Source: Nemertoderma westbladi
Lineage: Eukaryota; Xenacoelomorpha; Nemertodermatida; Nemertodermatidae
Assembly: GCA_032718475.1 (NCBI GenBank)
Contig: JAUCBJ010005486.1
Coordinates: forward strand, 1 to 64,000
Length of the DNA: 64,000 nt
Direction: 5' to 3'
The notes below the pieces were generated by a model, which was not told the DNA's origin, made no database searches, and saw only the letters and a program-made list of their open reading frames with translations. Below, in pieces: positions 1 to 10,526 of this stretch (position 1 is the stretch's first letter; every line of letters starts with the position of its first letter). The position numbers were made by a program, and so were the translations under genes.

Positions 1-711
1 AATTATGACAGTTAACTTTGAAAGTCCTCAGCAAGTCTCTGATCGGATGAGCATAAGCTCAAAGGATGGTATGCTTGAGCATGTGGATGACTTCTGTTAC
101 CTGGGATCATGGATCCGGAAGTCAGGTGAGGACCTTCGAATACGTAAGGGAAAGGCATGGGCAGCCTTGAATAGGCTTTCCAGGATTTGGAAGTCACCGA
201 GAATTAATCGGAAACTTAAGGTCCGATTATTTAGAGCAGCAGTAGTTCCAGTACTCCTCTACGGGAGTCCATGCTGGGCTCTAACTGCAGAGGACACCAA
301 ATCTCTGGATGGCACATTCACAAGAATGCTACGCCGGGTTCATTGTGTCAAGTACAATGCACACATCTCCAACCAGACACTATATAACATTGGAGGTGTC
401 TCATTGGTTCCCCCAAGCTTGACACTAGAACAAAATCGCCTCCGCTTTGCAGGACATTGCTTTCGCCGTGAGGACCAGCCAGTGCATAATCTTGTACTTT
501 GGCAGCCTCATGGAGTGAATAAGCATGGTGGACAGCCCATGACTTTCTTGAGACGCATCTTAAAGGACACAGGCCTTAAAGGTGCGGATGATCTAGCAAA
601 TGTCATGGGTGATAGGGAGTTGTGGCGGTGCAATTTTGTTGACAAGCCGGCACAGCATTCCTAAAAATGCAGCTGCAATGCAGCATGCCGATCCTAGTAG
701 TAGTAGTAGTA
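1..711 (+). mobile_element. RTE-like LINE, 3' end
   Basis: This is the 3' end of a non-LTR retrotransposon that continues left of the window. It holds the last part of the endonuclease/RT polyprotein (5-664), a short 3' UTR, and a (TAG)n tail at about 695-711, the kind of short tandem tail RTE elements carry. The same protein segment and UTR recur at 6350-7290, and a fragment lies at 45590-45659 on the minus strand, so this is a multicopy family here. Clade assignment is by the look of the C-terminal region only. Confidence 0.8.
5..664 (+). pseudogene. C-terminal part of RTE-like reverse transcriptase
   Basis: About 219 residues are open to a stop at 662-664. They cover the region after the RT palm: a conserved VNFESPQ start, the FCYLGSWI segment typical of the end of LINE RT domains, the LLYGSPCWAL thumb motif, then a Leu/Arg-rich tail (LDGTFTRMLRR, LRFAGHCFRR). 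The endonuclease and catalytic palm lie outside the window, so completeness cannot be judged. The second copy at 6350-7026 ends with a longer acidic/lysine C-terminus, so this copy may have lost a short stretch before its stop and reads into UTR sequence. Confidence 0.8.
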
Positions 712-1431
712 CCCACACCGGCGAGCCTATCAGCGCCGTCATCATCCAACAATTCTATTAAATTTTCCACAATAAACTCGCGATCTATTTGCAACAAAGT
801 ACCAATTATAACAGACTATATAATATCAGGACAAATCGATATCTGCACCATTACCGAGACATGGCTCACTTCAAATGATGATAGCATACGGGCACAATGC
901 CAGATTGGAGGCTTAACTATTCTCGATTGCCCTAGAGTCAGCGGCCGAGGAGGCGGCACTGCAATAATATTTTCCCCTCGTGTTACGGCAACCCTATTAG
1001 AGCACGGCACTCGGGACTCATTCGAATACTCGACATGGAGAATATTTAACTCAAAGAAGGTACTATTCATTGTATCTGTCATTTATCGACGCCCATATTC
1101 CAAACAGCACCCTGTGACCACGCAACGGTTTTTGGAAGAATTCCCAGACTACATCGAGACACTGCTCTGCATGCTCGAGAAATTGATTATAACGGGTGAT
1201 TTCAACATACATCTTAATGACGAGTCCGATCCTTGTGCGCTCTCCTTCATCGACTCACTCACTTGTCTCGGACTCTCTCAGCATGTCACCGTCCCCACTC
1301 ATATCAGTGGAAATACGTTAGATCTCATAATCACTCGCAATAACGATGAAATACCGTTGTCGACTCCGATCTGCGGTGTAAAACTATCAGATCATTACTT
1401 TATCAACACCAACATCACCGAGCAACATTAA
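667..1431 (+). pseudogene. APE-type endonuclease domain of L2/CR1 LINE
   Basis: About 254 codons are open to a TAA at 1429-1431; the first dozen belong to the upstream RTE UTR and tail. Recognisable endonuclease motifs in order are a SICNK-type N-terminal motif, TETWL (catalytic Glu region), a VIYRRPY motif, ITGDFNIH (catalytic Asp/Asn), TLDLIITR, and SDHYF (terminal Asp-His). All expected catalytic motifs are visible. The N-terminal 30-40 residues of the domain are missing. The stop lies just after the SDH motif, and the next codons continue in the same frame into the RT, so the ORF was probably continuous and was broken by one substitution. Confidence 0.85.
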
Positions 1432-3876
1432 ACTACCCTACTACCTGAAACAATTTCCTACCGTAACCTAAAGCGCATCAATATTCCTGACTTCAAACGA
1501 GATTTGGCATCATCATCACTATACAATCTTTCTTCAATTAGCGAATTGAATTGTGACCAACTAGTCGATGAATATAATCGAGTAATGATTTCCACGCTTG
1601 AAAAACACTCGCCCTTAATCACGAAGAAAAAATCGTTGTTAAGAACAAACCCGTGGTATAACCCATCTCTCTGCATTCTCAAGAGAAATCGGCGGAATTT
1701 AGAACGCAAATGGCGAAAAACACACTCTACTGATGATGCATCGGCGCTCTCAAACGCCCAAAACATTTACTCACGAGCACTCATATCTGCCCAACGGAAC
1801 TATTACACTTCACTTGTCAATGAGTGCGCAGGCGATCAAAGGAAATTGTTTGCACTCACAAAATCACTGATGATCCCCAAAGTGCAGCCTGTCCTACCTA
1901 CTCCAAATCCCAACACATCATTACCTGACTCATTCGGTGAGTTTTTCATAGACAAAGTTGAAAAGATCCGACAGCAACTCACCACAATGAGATCAAATAT
2001 GAATATTACGGCCACAATCACGCAACCTGATGCTAAAACAGGGAGTTCAGCAACGCAACCATTGCAAAAACAAACTATTGACCCTTTCTCCCAATTTCGA
2101 CCAGTATCACAACCCGAAGTCAAACAACTAATATTAAAGTCAGCAAACAAACAGTGCGACAACGACCCAGTACCAACTTACCTTGTCAAAAAGGCCATCG
2201 ATCAACTATTGCCTGTCATCACAGAGATAATTAATAAGTCAATCACTACCGGATATTTTCCTGACTTTTGGTCCGAGGTGATAATCTCTCCCCTTATAAA
2301 GAAACTGAAGTTAAACTCGATTATCTTCAACAATTATTGGCCGGTAAGCGGGTCAATCTTTCTGTCTAAGACGACCGAGAGAATCGTGCTTTCCCAAATC
2401 ATGACACACGTATTGGAAATGTTGCCTACAAATATATCATCATATCGGCCTCATCATAGTACCGAGACCACATTAGTACGTGTTCACTCTGACATCCTGT
2501 CCGCCATGGACAACCAAAAGGTCACCCTCCTCGTCTTCATCGACCTCAGCGCAGCCTTTGATACTGTGGATAGGGAACTCCTACTTGAAACCCTTCGTAC
2601 AAAGGTGAACATAACCAATGTCGCGCATGATTGGTTTAAATCATACATAGGTAACAGGCGACAGCGAGTAAAAGTACAAGGATGTTTCTCCCGGACCTTC
2701 TGTGTGCTCCACGGATTTCCTCAGGGATCATGTCTCGGCTGTATCCTCTTCATCATCTATATTGCCCAAATCTACATCATCATACAGCGTCATCTACCTG
2801 AGGCTCAAGGGTATGCTGACGATGTACAATTATACCTTTCATTTAAGCCAGATTGTCTCACATCCGATGATTCAGGCATCCGCTCTATGGAAAACTGCAT
2901 CAAAGAACTTAGACAGTGGTTCATCGAAAACTGGCTAAAGATAAATGATGACAAGACCGAACTCATGATAATTGGTACACCGCAGCAACTAGCCAAAGTT
3001 AGCAGCACCTCAATCATTGTTGGCGATCATGTAATCGAGTCCTCTGCGAAGGTTCGTAACCTTGGTGCAATTTTTGACGATCATATGTCAATGCAATCTT
3101 TTATTTCCACCACAACTAGCAGTGCCTTCTACCATCTCCGTAACAAACATATGATCCGACCATTTCTCTCTCGAAAAAGTACCGAATCCCTTATTCATGC
3201 ATTCATTTCCAGTAAACTCGATTATTGCAACGCCCTTCTCTATGGCCTTCCAGAAACCAAAATCAAAAAACTTCAACGAATACAAAATACAGCCGCCAGA
3301 TTGGTCGTGCATGGATCTCGCTATGATCAGATCACACCAATATTGCAATCCCTTCATTGGCTACCCATCCGCTCCCGTATCGAATTTAAAATATGTTTAT
3401 TGACATTCAAATGCCTCAACAACATCTGTCCAGCTTACCTAATCGACCTTCTCAATCTCTATAGTAACCCACACAACAGCCGATCTTCAAACTCATTGGT
3501 CCTACGTGTTCCACCACATAAACACTCAACCCTCGGTGGACGTGCGTTCGCTGTCTCCGCGCCGGCACTTTGGAACAAACTACCACGCGATATCCGACTC
3601 TCAGTCAACCTCGACAAATTTAAATGGTTACTCAAAACTCACCTCTATAATCGTGCATTCAACTAAAAACTGTTTTATTCGAACTCACGTATCGTATAAC
3701 ATTATTTTATTTTATTATTTTACAGTACAGTACTCCTGGCCCAAAAATAACTATGGGTCTTTTAAACGACATGTATTTTACTTTTTACTTAAGGAGACTG
3801 CTCAGCGCTTAGAATAATTACTTGTTTTTTAAATAAGCGCTTTATAAATATTGAATTATTATTATTATTATTATTA
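711..3876 (+). mobile_element. L2/CR1-group LINE, 5'-truncated, nearly open
   Basis: A 3.2-kb LINE with endonuclease then reverse transcriptase, a short AT-rich 3' UTR and a GCGCTTTATAAATATT block followed by (ATT)n at about 3854-3876. That 3' end is characteristic of L2/Crack-type elements. It starts inside the endonuclease domain, directly after the RTE (TAG)n tail, and another RTE copy begins immediately after its own tail, so the three elements abut. Endonuclease and RT are in the same frame, separated by a single TAA at 1429-1431. Confidence 0.85.
1432..3666 (+). pseudogene. Reverse transcriptase of L2/CR1 LINE
   Basis: This is open from the stop at 1429 to a stop at 3664-3666, in frame with the endonuclease upstream. 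Visible RT motifs are the template-grip HSTETTL region, the LLVFIDLSAAFDTVD motif with the first catalytic Asp, FPQGSCLG (the usual PQGS), and YADDVQLY at 2812-2823 with both catalytic Asp. The C-terminus has the CR1/L2 signature with LQRIQNTAARLV, a LHWLPI segment and a final PALWNKLP block. The usual variants VPQGS and NYRPIS appear here as FPQGS and NYWPVS. No frameshift is seen, so the element looks young or only lightly decayed, but it is 5'-truncated and carries the stop at 1429. Confidence 0.9.
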
Positions 3877-4551
3877 ATGTCCTGGAATGTAGAAGGTCTT
3901 AAGAAAGTTGATACCTCAATAGATGGCCCCTTTGAAGGAGCTGATATTCTGTTATTGTGTGAAACATTCTGTTACAACGATGTTTCAATTAAGGATTATA
4001 CTTGGTATAATGTAGCAGCTGAAAAACAGTTACATGGGAGACCAATGCGTGGTCTCACAATTGCAGTTCACAACAGACTGTCTCTGCCACACCACCGTTC
4101 CTTTGCGAGTGATTCAGCTATCAGCATCTCATTGCCAGAAATGAATATTGTTCTGTGTTACTACACAGGTACTAAAAAGAAAAAAAAAGTACAAAAAATA
4201 CTTCTTGAAATAAACGAAATTACTTGCTACCTACGAACTATTAACAATAATCCGTTTCTAGTGGTGGGTGATTTCAATTGCAGACTAGATGGAGTAGGCA
4301 TTCCGCCAGGTGAACGTCTATGCGATGGACTTCTGGGTATGGACTTATTCTGCCTATCAGACCCCTCCCAGGCCACATATATCTGCTGGAATGGTAGCAG
4401 TGTAATAGACCTGGTCTTTGTCAGTCAATCTATACGAAATACCACCTTAATTAGTATTCTTCCAAGCAACAACACTAAGCACCAACGGATCAGTATTAGT
4501 CTTGTGAGAAACTACCCACGATCCAAAACCACGTGCCGTAAGGGACATTGA
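3877..4551 (+). pseudogene. APE-like endonuclease domain of RTE-like LINE
   Basis: 225 codons begin with MSWNVEGL, a typical endonuclease start, followed by LLCETF (catalytic Glu), a GRPMRGLTIAV segment, VVGDFNCRL (catalytic Asp/Asn) and an IDLVFVS motif. The final SDH motif is degraded (NTKHQRISISL). After the stop at 4551 the sequence has stops in all frames until 4727. The start abuts the L2 tail, so the ATG may be the element's own start or a chance junction. Confidence 0.8.
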
Positions 4552-4726
4552 TGTTGACAAGTTGGCACTTGTGATCGACAATAATAATTTTACACAAGCT
4601 CTTCACACTGGAGTGGATGTTGGATGGATTGATACTGCATAAAGATCTAAAAACTATGAAACATAAACTTAACGATAATCCAACCCCGAATGATTTCCTT
4701 ACCCAAAGCTACAAAAGGAGCTTAAA

Positions 4727-5155
4727 GTGACCATATCGGCAAAGAAACGACTACATGAAGCTATCAGGAAGATAAAACTAATACGGCGCTGTGAAGATGA
4801 TCACAAACAATTTTGGAAACTTCTAAAAGCGAAAAAAGAGTCAACGATTGCTGTCCAAGTATCCCATGAATGCTGGGTCTCACACTTTGAGAATCTCCTG
4901 TCTCGTCCTCAAGTGGTCCTGTTACCGCCCATTGCAGAAATTGCGGTGTCTGAACTTGATTGTACTATCACGCATGCAGAAATAACGGAATCAGTTGCAA
5001 TTCAGAAGAACAACAAAGCAGCTGGTTTAGATGGCATTACTACTGAATCTTTAAAGGCCGGTTTTGGCCATTTACTGGTTCTAACTCTGGAGCCAATTCA
5101 CTGTCTGTTTTCGAACTGCAACCTGCCCTGCTTCTTGGCTGAAATCATTAATTAA
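4727..5155 (+). pseudogene. RT N-terminal region of RTE-like LINE
   Basis: About 142 codons with a basic linker and then a NKAAGLDGITTESLK motif, which is the RT finger motif of non-LTR elements (AxGxDGI). The frame ends where the AT/CT-rich minisatellite starts near 5150. No palm motif is present in this piece; the palm resumes after the repeat. Confidence 0.75.
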
Positions 5156-5300
5156 TCAATTTCTGAGTTCCATTTATTACTTCCGTTTTCTCACTTCCAT
5201 TTCTTTTTTCTGACTTCAATTTCTTTTTTCTGACTTCAATTTCTTTTTTCTGAGATCCATTTTCGGACTTCCATTTTCTGGCTTCAATTTCTTTATTCTG
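5150..5300 (+). repeat. 22-bp degenerate minisatellite inside LINE
   Basis: Roughly seven copies of a TTTCTTTTTTCTGACTTCAA-like unit of about 20-22 bp interrupt the LINE RT coding region. The unit is pyrimidine-rich and copies differ by small indels. Confidence 0.7.
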
Positions 5301-5309
5301 ACTTCATTT

Positions 5310-5721
5310 TGGCGGTAACGGCGCCCCATTATTATCCCACTATACAAGGGGAAAGTTGCTAAATCATCCCCTCACTCCTACCGAGTGATTGCCCTGCTTT
5401 CTTGCTTGCTAAAAACTTACACTACTATACTCTTTCCTTTACTTTACTCTTTACTTCTTCTATACCTTTCTCTCTCGCTCACGTATGTTCAGCATACTTT
5501 CACTATATGGGATACTTGATGAAATCAAGTTGCAGCAATCAGATCAGTATACGATGGTTCGACAACATTTGTGTCTACTGTTGACGGTGACACAGAACCA
5601 TTTGAAGTGTTATGGGGCGTCCTCCAAGGAGACACACTTGCACCATTCTTGTTCATAATTGTGGTTGACTATATTCTACGCATGTCTTTAGATCATCATA
5701 ATAATGATGGGGTGATGATAA
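5310..5721 (+). pseudogene. RT palm remnant of RTE-like LINE
   Basis: This holds a VIALLSCLLKTYTT segment near 5382-5425, a decayed stretch, then AIRSVYDGSTTFVSTVDGD and the RTE-type VLQGDTLAPFLFIIVVDYIL motif (5571-5690), the equivalent of PQG. The frame changes between pieces. The segment ends at the 69-bp sequence that is duplicated on the other side of the 5722-6110 insertion. Confidence 0.75.
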
Positions 5722-6179
5722 CCAGCCCTCCCAGGGAGAATTTCCACCAAAAAAAAAGGTGAAAAGGTAAACATGGGACATAAAAAAAGGTAAAAAAAAA
5801 GGTGGTTAAAAATCAAACCTATACCCAGTATCCATATCCAAACCGTATCCAGAAAACAAATATTACATTTTGAGATAGATGTTATATATCATATTAACAA
5901 ATCCAATATAATCATTCATTATGTTAACATATCAGTTTATTAGGGCACCTAACTAAACTAATCCTTATCAACTCGTTGCCTTTTCCTGCTGCTCGAAGTA
6001 GCCAGCTTCACATCTATATCAGAAAGTTCCTTTGCAATAGAGCACAATACATTTTGATGGTCTTTGAGTTGAGTATCTGCTGACGCACGGGATTTATTCG
6101 CAATTGAAGCTCATAATTGTGGTTGACTATATTCTACGCATGTCTTTAGATCATCATAATAATGATGGGGTGATGATAA
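5653..6179. mobile_element. 389-bp insertion flanked by 69-bp direct repeats
   Basis: Bases 5653-5721 and 6111-6179 are the same 69-bp LINE sequence; between them 5722-6110 is unrelated to the LINE. The insertion starts CCAGCCCTCCCAGGG followed by A-runs spaced by GG (5750-5805), the same style as the ends of the 13734-15216 insertion, which also begins with a CCCTCCCAG block. No matching right terminus is visible, so the element may be truncated. A 69-bp duplication is far longer than usual target-site duplications. Confidence 0.6.
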
Positions 6180-7026
6180 GATAACTCCACCTACTGGCTC
6201 CAGAAGTCGAGGTAATCCTGCCAAGTACCTAACTGATCTAGAGGCTGATGACTTAGGAGTACTCTCAGAATCACAAGAGGGAGCCCAACGGCACCTCAGC
6301 TCACTAGAACAGGCTGTTTCTAGTGTTGGTCTTTTTATTAACTCCAAAAAGACCAAAATTTTGACAGTTAACTTTGAAAGTCCTCAGTAAGTCTCTGACC
6401 GGATGAGCATACGCTCAAAGGATGGTATGCTTGAGCATGTGGACGACTTCTGTTACCTGGGATCATGAATCCGGAAGTCAGGTGAGGACCTTGGAAAATG
6501 TAAGGGAAAGGCATGGGCAGCCTTGAATAGGCTTTCCAGGATTTTTAAGTCACATAGAATTGGTCGGAAAATTAAGGTCCGATTATTTAGAGCAGCAGTA
6601 GTTCCAGTACTCCTCTATGGGAGTCCATGCTGGGCTCTAACTGCCGAGGACACCAAATCTCTGGATGGCACATTCACAAGAATGCTACGCCGGGTTCATT
6701 GTGTCAAGTTCAATGCACACATCTCCAACCAGACACTACATATCATTGGACGTGTCGCATTGGATTCCCCAAGCTTGACACTAGAACAAAGCCGCCTCCG
6801 CTTTGCAGGACATTGCTTTCGCCGTGAGGACCAGCCAGTGCATAATCTTGTGCTTTGGCAGCCTCATGGAGTGAATAAGCATGGTGGATAGCCCATGACT
6901 TTCTTGAGACGCATCTTAAAGGAAACTGGCCTTGAAGATGCGGATGATCTAGCAAATGTCATGATGGGTGATAGGGAGTTGTGGCGGCGCGATAGAGAGG
7001 CCATTACTTTTAAGAAGGCAGAATAG
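6180..7026 (+). pseudogene. RT C-terminal region of RTE-like LINE
   Basis: This continues the LINE after the insertion: a YLTDLEADDLG segment at the position of the catalytic FADD motif (here EADD, so the aromatic residue is lost), GLFINSKKTK, VNFESPQ, then the same C-terminal region as at 5-664. In-frame stops lie near 6388 and 6466 and at 6889-6891 (CAG to TAG). Beyond these the frame ends at 7024-7026 after a DREAITFKKAE tail. This longer tail is probably the original C-terminus of the family. Confidence 0.8.
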
Positions 7027-7059
7027 TACAGTGTGATCGGTAATGGTGGTATGCGGCTA

Positions 7060-7230
7060 AGGTTTGGAATTTAGTTAGAATTTAGTTGAAAGTTCAACTA
7101 TTTTTCTTAAAAAAACGCTTTAACTAACTAAATTCGTAGCGACAAATTAACTAAAACTACTTTAACTAAATAACACCAAATGACAACTTAACTAGTTGAC
7201 CTTTCTAGTTGAACCTAACTAGTTGAACAG
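7060..7230. repeat. Foldback MITE-like repeat in LINE 3' UTR
   Basis: The segment is rich in AACTAGTTGAAC/GTTCAACTA motifs in both orientations (TTAGTTGAAAGTTCAACTA near the left end, AACTAGTTGAACAG near the right end). It separates the LINE stop from the 3' UTR remnant at 7236, which matches 625-690. Exact ends are not clear. Confidence 0.5.
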
Positions 7231-7284
7231 CACTGATTTTGTCGACAGGCCAGCACATCATTATTTAAAATGCAGCTGCAATGC

Positions 7285-8500
7285 ATCTGCCCGATTGCCC
7301 TGCTCTCTTGCTTGCTAAAAACTTCCACTACTATTCTCTTTACTAGACTAGGCTGAGACGCATAATATTCTACCGGTTCAGCAGTATAGTTTCAGAAAAA
7401 GAAGATCTACTCTGATGGATGGCAGTGTGTTCCCTCTATAAACGGATCAACTCTGCCCTAGCTTCCCGTGGAGGTCGCTTATATGTAGTATTTGTAGACT
7501 TCACCAAGGCCTTCGATTCGGTCGACAGGGTAAAACTCTGCTCTTTCCGGCCTTTTAGGCACCTTCCAGCCCCATCCAACAGATGGTAGGGTTGATACAG
7601 GGTGACAAATTATCACCACTTTTATGTAGCCTGTTTATAGCTGACCTGCCCGCCGCCTATGTAGTGTAACCATTGGTATTGTCATTCTCCAGTACGCCGA
7701 TGACCTTGCTATCTGTGGGTCTTCACTACAAATGGTACAGTCTGCCCTTGATGAGCTCCATGTTTATTGTCGCTCAACAATCTCAAAATGAACCTCTCAA
7801 AAACGAAAACGGTGAAATTTCGTCGGGGGGGGGGGGGGGGGGGGGGGGTAGGCTAGCTCAGTCAGACATACTTTTATATAATGGCTGCCGCCGTTTAGAA
7901 TTTGTGAATAAATTTAATTACCTCGGGGTGGTTTTCTCCACACGGAATGGAGAGTCGGGTCATTACAACCACCTCTACCTACTATGGGGCTTCTTGTCGG
8001 AGCTTGGCTACAAAAGTAGACCTTTCTGCAGTTTCACTCGACACTGCAAACAAACTTTGGGCTCTGGTCGTGTTTCCTGCCGTAACATACGGCTGCGTTG
8101 TATTTGAGGACTCACCCTCTAAGCACAATCTTCTTAAATTAAAGCACGTCATTAAAACTCGTGGCCTCCTTTATAGACTCTGGAGCGGAATCAGAAAGTT
8201 TAGCTCCACTTTTCGAATCTTGTCTGCAGTAGATAACCCCGCTCTCGTTCTCATTGGGTAAACCTTCTTGAAACCGCCGCCGAATAGCGGCACAATATAT
8301 CTCGAACGCGACCACCACAAGGTCTGTGCGAGTCAAAACTGGTGGAGAACATCCGATTGAGCATGCGGCTCATTGTAAGGCACTGAACGAACTCATAAAG
8401 AGGCTGAAATCCAGGCCAATAACAACCCTCTCGCCGTGCTTCTCTACTTGGCGAAAATATAAGCAGCTCACACGACATTGATTGAACGATCATTTTAATT
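7285..8500 (+). pseudogene. Third LINE reverse transcriptase fragment
   Basis: RT pieces lie in order with frameshifts: an IALLSCLLKT block (7290-7330) shared with 5382-5425, VVFVDFTKAFDSVDR (first catalytic Asp, near 7470-7530), a VGLIQGDKLSPLL motif (7585-7625), QYADDLAICG with the YADD box at about 7691-7711, KTKTVKF, then, after a 24-G run (7825-7848), FNYLGVVFS and a C-terminal region to about 8261. The G-run sits between two coding pieces. Clade is uncertain because the fragment is short and decayed; a jockey-like or CR1-like origin is possible. Confidence 0.7.
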
Positions 8501-8580
8501 CGATTCTTAAAATACTAATAATTATCTTTTTGTTTTATATGTTTTAACATCCATAGATTGTATAAATTATTAAGTAATTC

Positions 8581-8663
8581 AAACAGGACATAGAATGATC
8601 CAACTCTATAGCAAATGGAGCGGAAATATTTGCTATACAGTTGGGTCATCCTATGTCCTGTTT
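8581..8663. repeat. Long inverted repeat (hairpin)
   Basis: Two arms of about 37 bp, reading AAACAGGACATAG inward from 8581 and its complement out to 8663, surround a short loop with few mismatches. Weaker complementarity seems to continue outward on both sides to about 8555 and 8690. It is probably a small foldback MITE; transcription of the arms would give a long double-stranded hairpin. Confidence 0.7.
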
Positions 8664-8885
8664 AAATACTGAATAATTAATATCTTTTAATGTATATATT
8701 TTAATATAAATTTTTTTTTTCTATACACCTCCGGTCGAGGTAAATCTATATTAACAATAATTATTGGTATTGGATTTCTAATTTTTAACACCAAATGTTT
8801 TGGTAAATAAAGTCTCTATCATCATAATTGTTAATGGTAATCGTTTACTTTACTAGGAGTAGTCGGTGTTAATTAATCGACTTAC

Positions 8886-9136
8886 TATGCATTATGGGTT
8901 TTCCGTTTTTGAACCACTCGACAACTAGACTGGGATCGTCCGCGGGTTGAACTCGAGTCTCGAAGTGAACCAAATCGTTCTCCTTGACGGACCCCGGCGG
9001 CACCAGTCGTCGCTCGAACGCCGGCACACGGTACCTCTTCCCGTCGCAAGAGGCGCCCCCAGTGTCCTCGTCCTCAGAGTCAGACAGTCGCTTTACGTAA
9101 CTCGGTATCGGAGACGGGGCCGGTGGGGCTAAACGT
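8886..9136 (-). CDS. Ig gene exon G: acidic linker and start of Ig domain 4
   Basis: The acceptor reads TTGTTTACCAG and the donor is a strong GTAAGT. The exon begins with one base completing a Gly codon left as GG by exon F, so the phase fits. It encodes a proline-rich start (APPAPSPIPSY), an acidic stretch (SDSEDEDTGG), then an Ig start with VPAFERRLVPPGS, HFETRV where other domains have the first Cys, and VVEWFKNGKPI with the core Trp. The HFETRV/DDPSLVVEWF wording is like kettin-type Ig repeats. The rest of the domain must lie left of 8886, beyond the LINE block or outside the window. Confidence 0.8.
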
Positions 9137-9312
9137 CTGGTAAACAATTAACAGTCACTTATTATTAGTAATATTATTATTATTAATAGTAATCTTTGGA
9201 TATTGTTGATAAACACGTTTGTGGAACCTTCGCACAGAACTAAGCAAGAGTATTAAACCGGTACCAATATTTTAACCGTGGCTTAGTCTCCCTTTAGCGG
9301 GAGACTGGGGAA

Positions 9313-9495
9313 ATGCAGAGTTCTCTCACGCAAACTCTATTTATATATTATGTTATGATAATGTTCTCCATAGCTAAAAATATCAACCGAACCTATTGGG
9401 GCTCGAACCCGGTACCTAGGTTTCAAACTTCCGGTCTTCATCAGCCGGGTGAGTGTCCAAAGACCACTGAGCTACCAGGACGGATGAAGATTTAT
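9313..9495 (-). mobile_element. tRNA-derived SINE-like copy (minus)
   Basis: On the minus strand it carries a Pol III A box (TAGCTCAGTGG) and B box (GGTTCGAGCCC) followed by a body (GGTTGATATTT...CTATGGAGAACAT) and an AT-rich tail. A second copy in the opposite orientation lies at 10258-10400. It does not fold as a functional tRNA, since the acceptor stem is absent. Confidence 0.65.
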
Positions 9496-9597
9496 ATTAT
9501 ATATTAATTAATTGTATATGTATATTAATATAAATAATATATATTAATTAATTGGATAAATTGGATATGTATATTAATATAAATAATATATATATAA

Positions 9598-10260
9598 TTC
9601 GCCGTCACCCCACCCCACAACAATTCATTTATTATTAATTAAAAGAATGGCCGGCATACGGGGTTACAGTGGTTTCTACAACGCTGTATAATAGTTATTC
9701 TTTGAGGCATGGTTGCCATTTCTGGCAGAGCACGGGAATAACGTTGTACTTTCCTATGAGTGATGTAAAAAGGCCTAAAAATTATAAAAGAAAAAAGTAC
9801 TATTAGATAAAATACTATAACATATATTTATTCGCAGTCACCCACCCCACAACAAATCATTTATAATTAATTAACACGCATGGCCGGCATACGGGGTTAC
9901 AGTGGTTTCTACAACACTTTATAATAGTTATTCTTTGAGGCATGGTTGCCATTTCTGGCAGAGCACGGGAATAACGTTGTACTTTCCTATGAGTGATGTA
10001 AAAAGGCCTAAAAATTATAAAAGAAAAAAGTACTATTAGATAAAATACTATAACATATATTTATTCGCAGTCACCCACCCCACAACAAATCATTTATAAT
10101 TAATTAACACGCATGGCCGGCATACGGGGTTACAGTGGTTTCTACAACACTGTATAATAGTTATTCTTTGAGGCATGGTTGCCATTTCTGGCAGAGCACG
10201 GGAATAACGTTTTACCTTGAGTGTCTGTAAAAGGCCAAAATATGATAGCCCACTCCATAG
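9598..10260 (+). repeat. 233-bp tandem repeat, about 2.7 copies
   Basis: The marker ATGGCCGGCATACGGGG occurs at 9647, 9880 and 10113, so the period is exactly 233 bp. The second and third copies are nearly identical over long stretches; the last is cut after GGGAATAACGTT. Each unit starts with a TTCGC(C/A)GTCACCC block, which also follows the SINE tail at 10405. The repeat may therefore have grown from a SINE 3' tail. Confidence 0.85.
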
Positions 10261-10400
10261 TGAATAAATCTTCACCGTCCTAATAGCTTAGGACACACAT
10301 CCGGCTGATGATAACCGGAAGTTTGAAGCGTATGGACCGGGTTCGAGCCCCAATCGCGTCGGTTGATATTTTTCGCTATGGAGAACATAATCATAAAATA
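10258..10400 (+). mobile_element. tRNA-derived SINE-like copy (plus)
   Basis: This is the same family as 9313-9495 in inverted orientation: a degraded A box (AATAGCTTAGGAC), the conserved CCGGAAGTTTGAA stretch, an intact B box (GGTTCGAGCCCC) and the CTATGGAGAACATAATCAT body. Together the two copies bracket the 233-bp tandem repeat. Confidence 0.65.
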
Positions 10401-10526
10401 ATATATATTTAATTCGCCGTCACACCACCCCACAACAATTTATTTATTTTTAACGAACTCTATTTAAGTACTTTGACAGACAATCTATGTACATGTGTAG
10501 CAAGTTTGGTTTAATTTCATCAAAGA

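Larger units (their letters stand above)
3877..7290 (+). mobile_element. RTE-like LINE, second copy, broken by insertions
   Basis: The element reads endonuclease (3877-4551), RT N-terminal part (4727-5155), RT palm (about 5310-5721), RT C-terminal part (6180-7026) and a 3' UTR remnant (7236-7290) matching the UTR at 625-690. It is interrupted by a 22-bp minisatellite (5150-5300), a 389-bp insertion flanked by a 69-bp duplication (5722-6110) and a foldback repeat (about 7060-7230). Several stops and frameshifts show it is inactive. Confidence 0.75.

Noticed and set aside
9313-9507. Functional tRNA at the A/B-box sequence
   Set aside because: A and B boxes are present but no acceptor stem or proper anticodon arm; a second copy with extended body shows it is a SINE.
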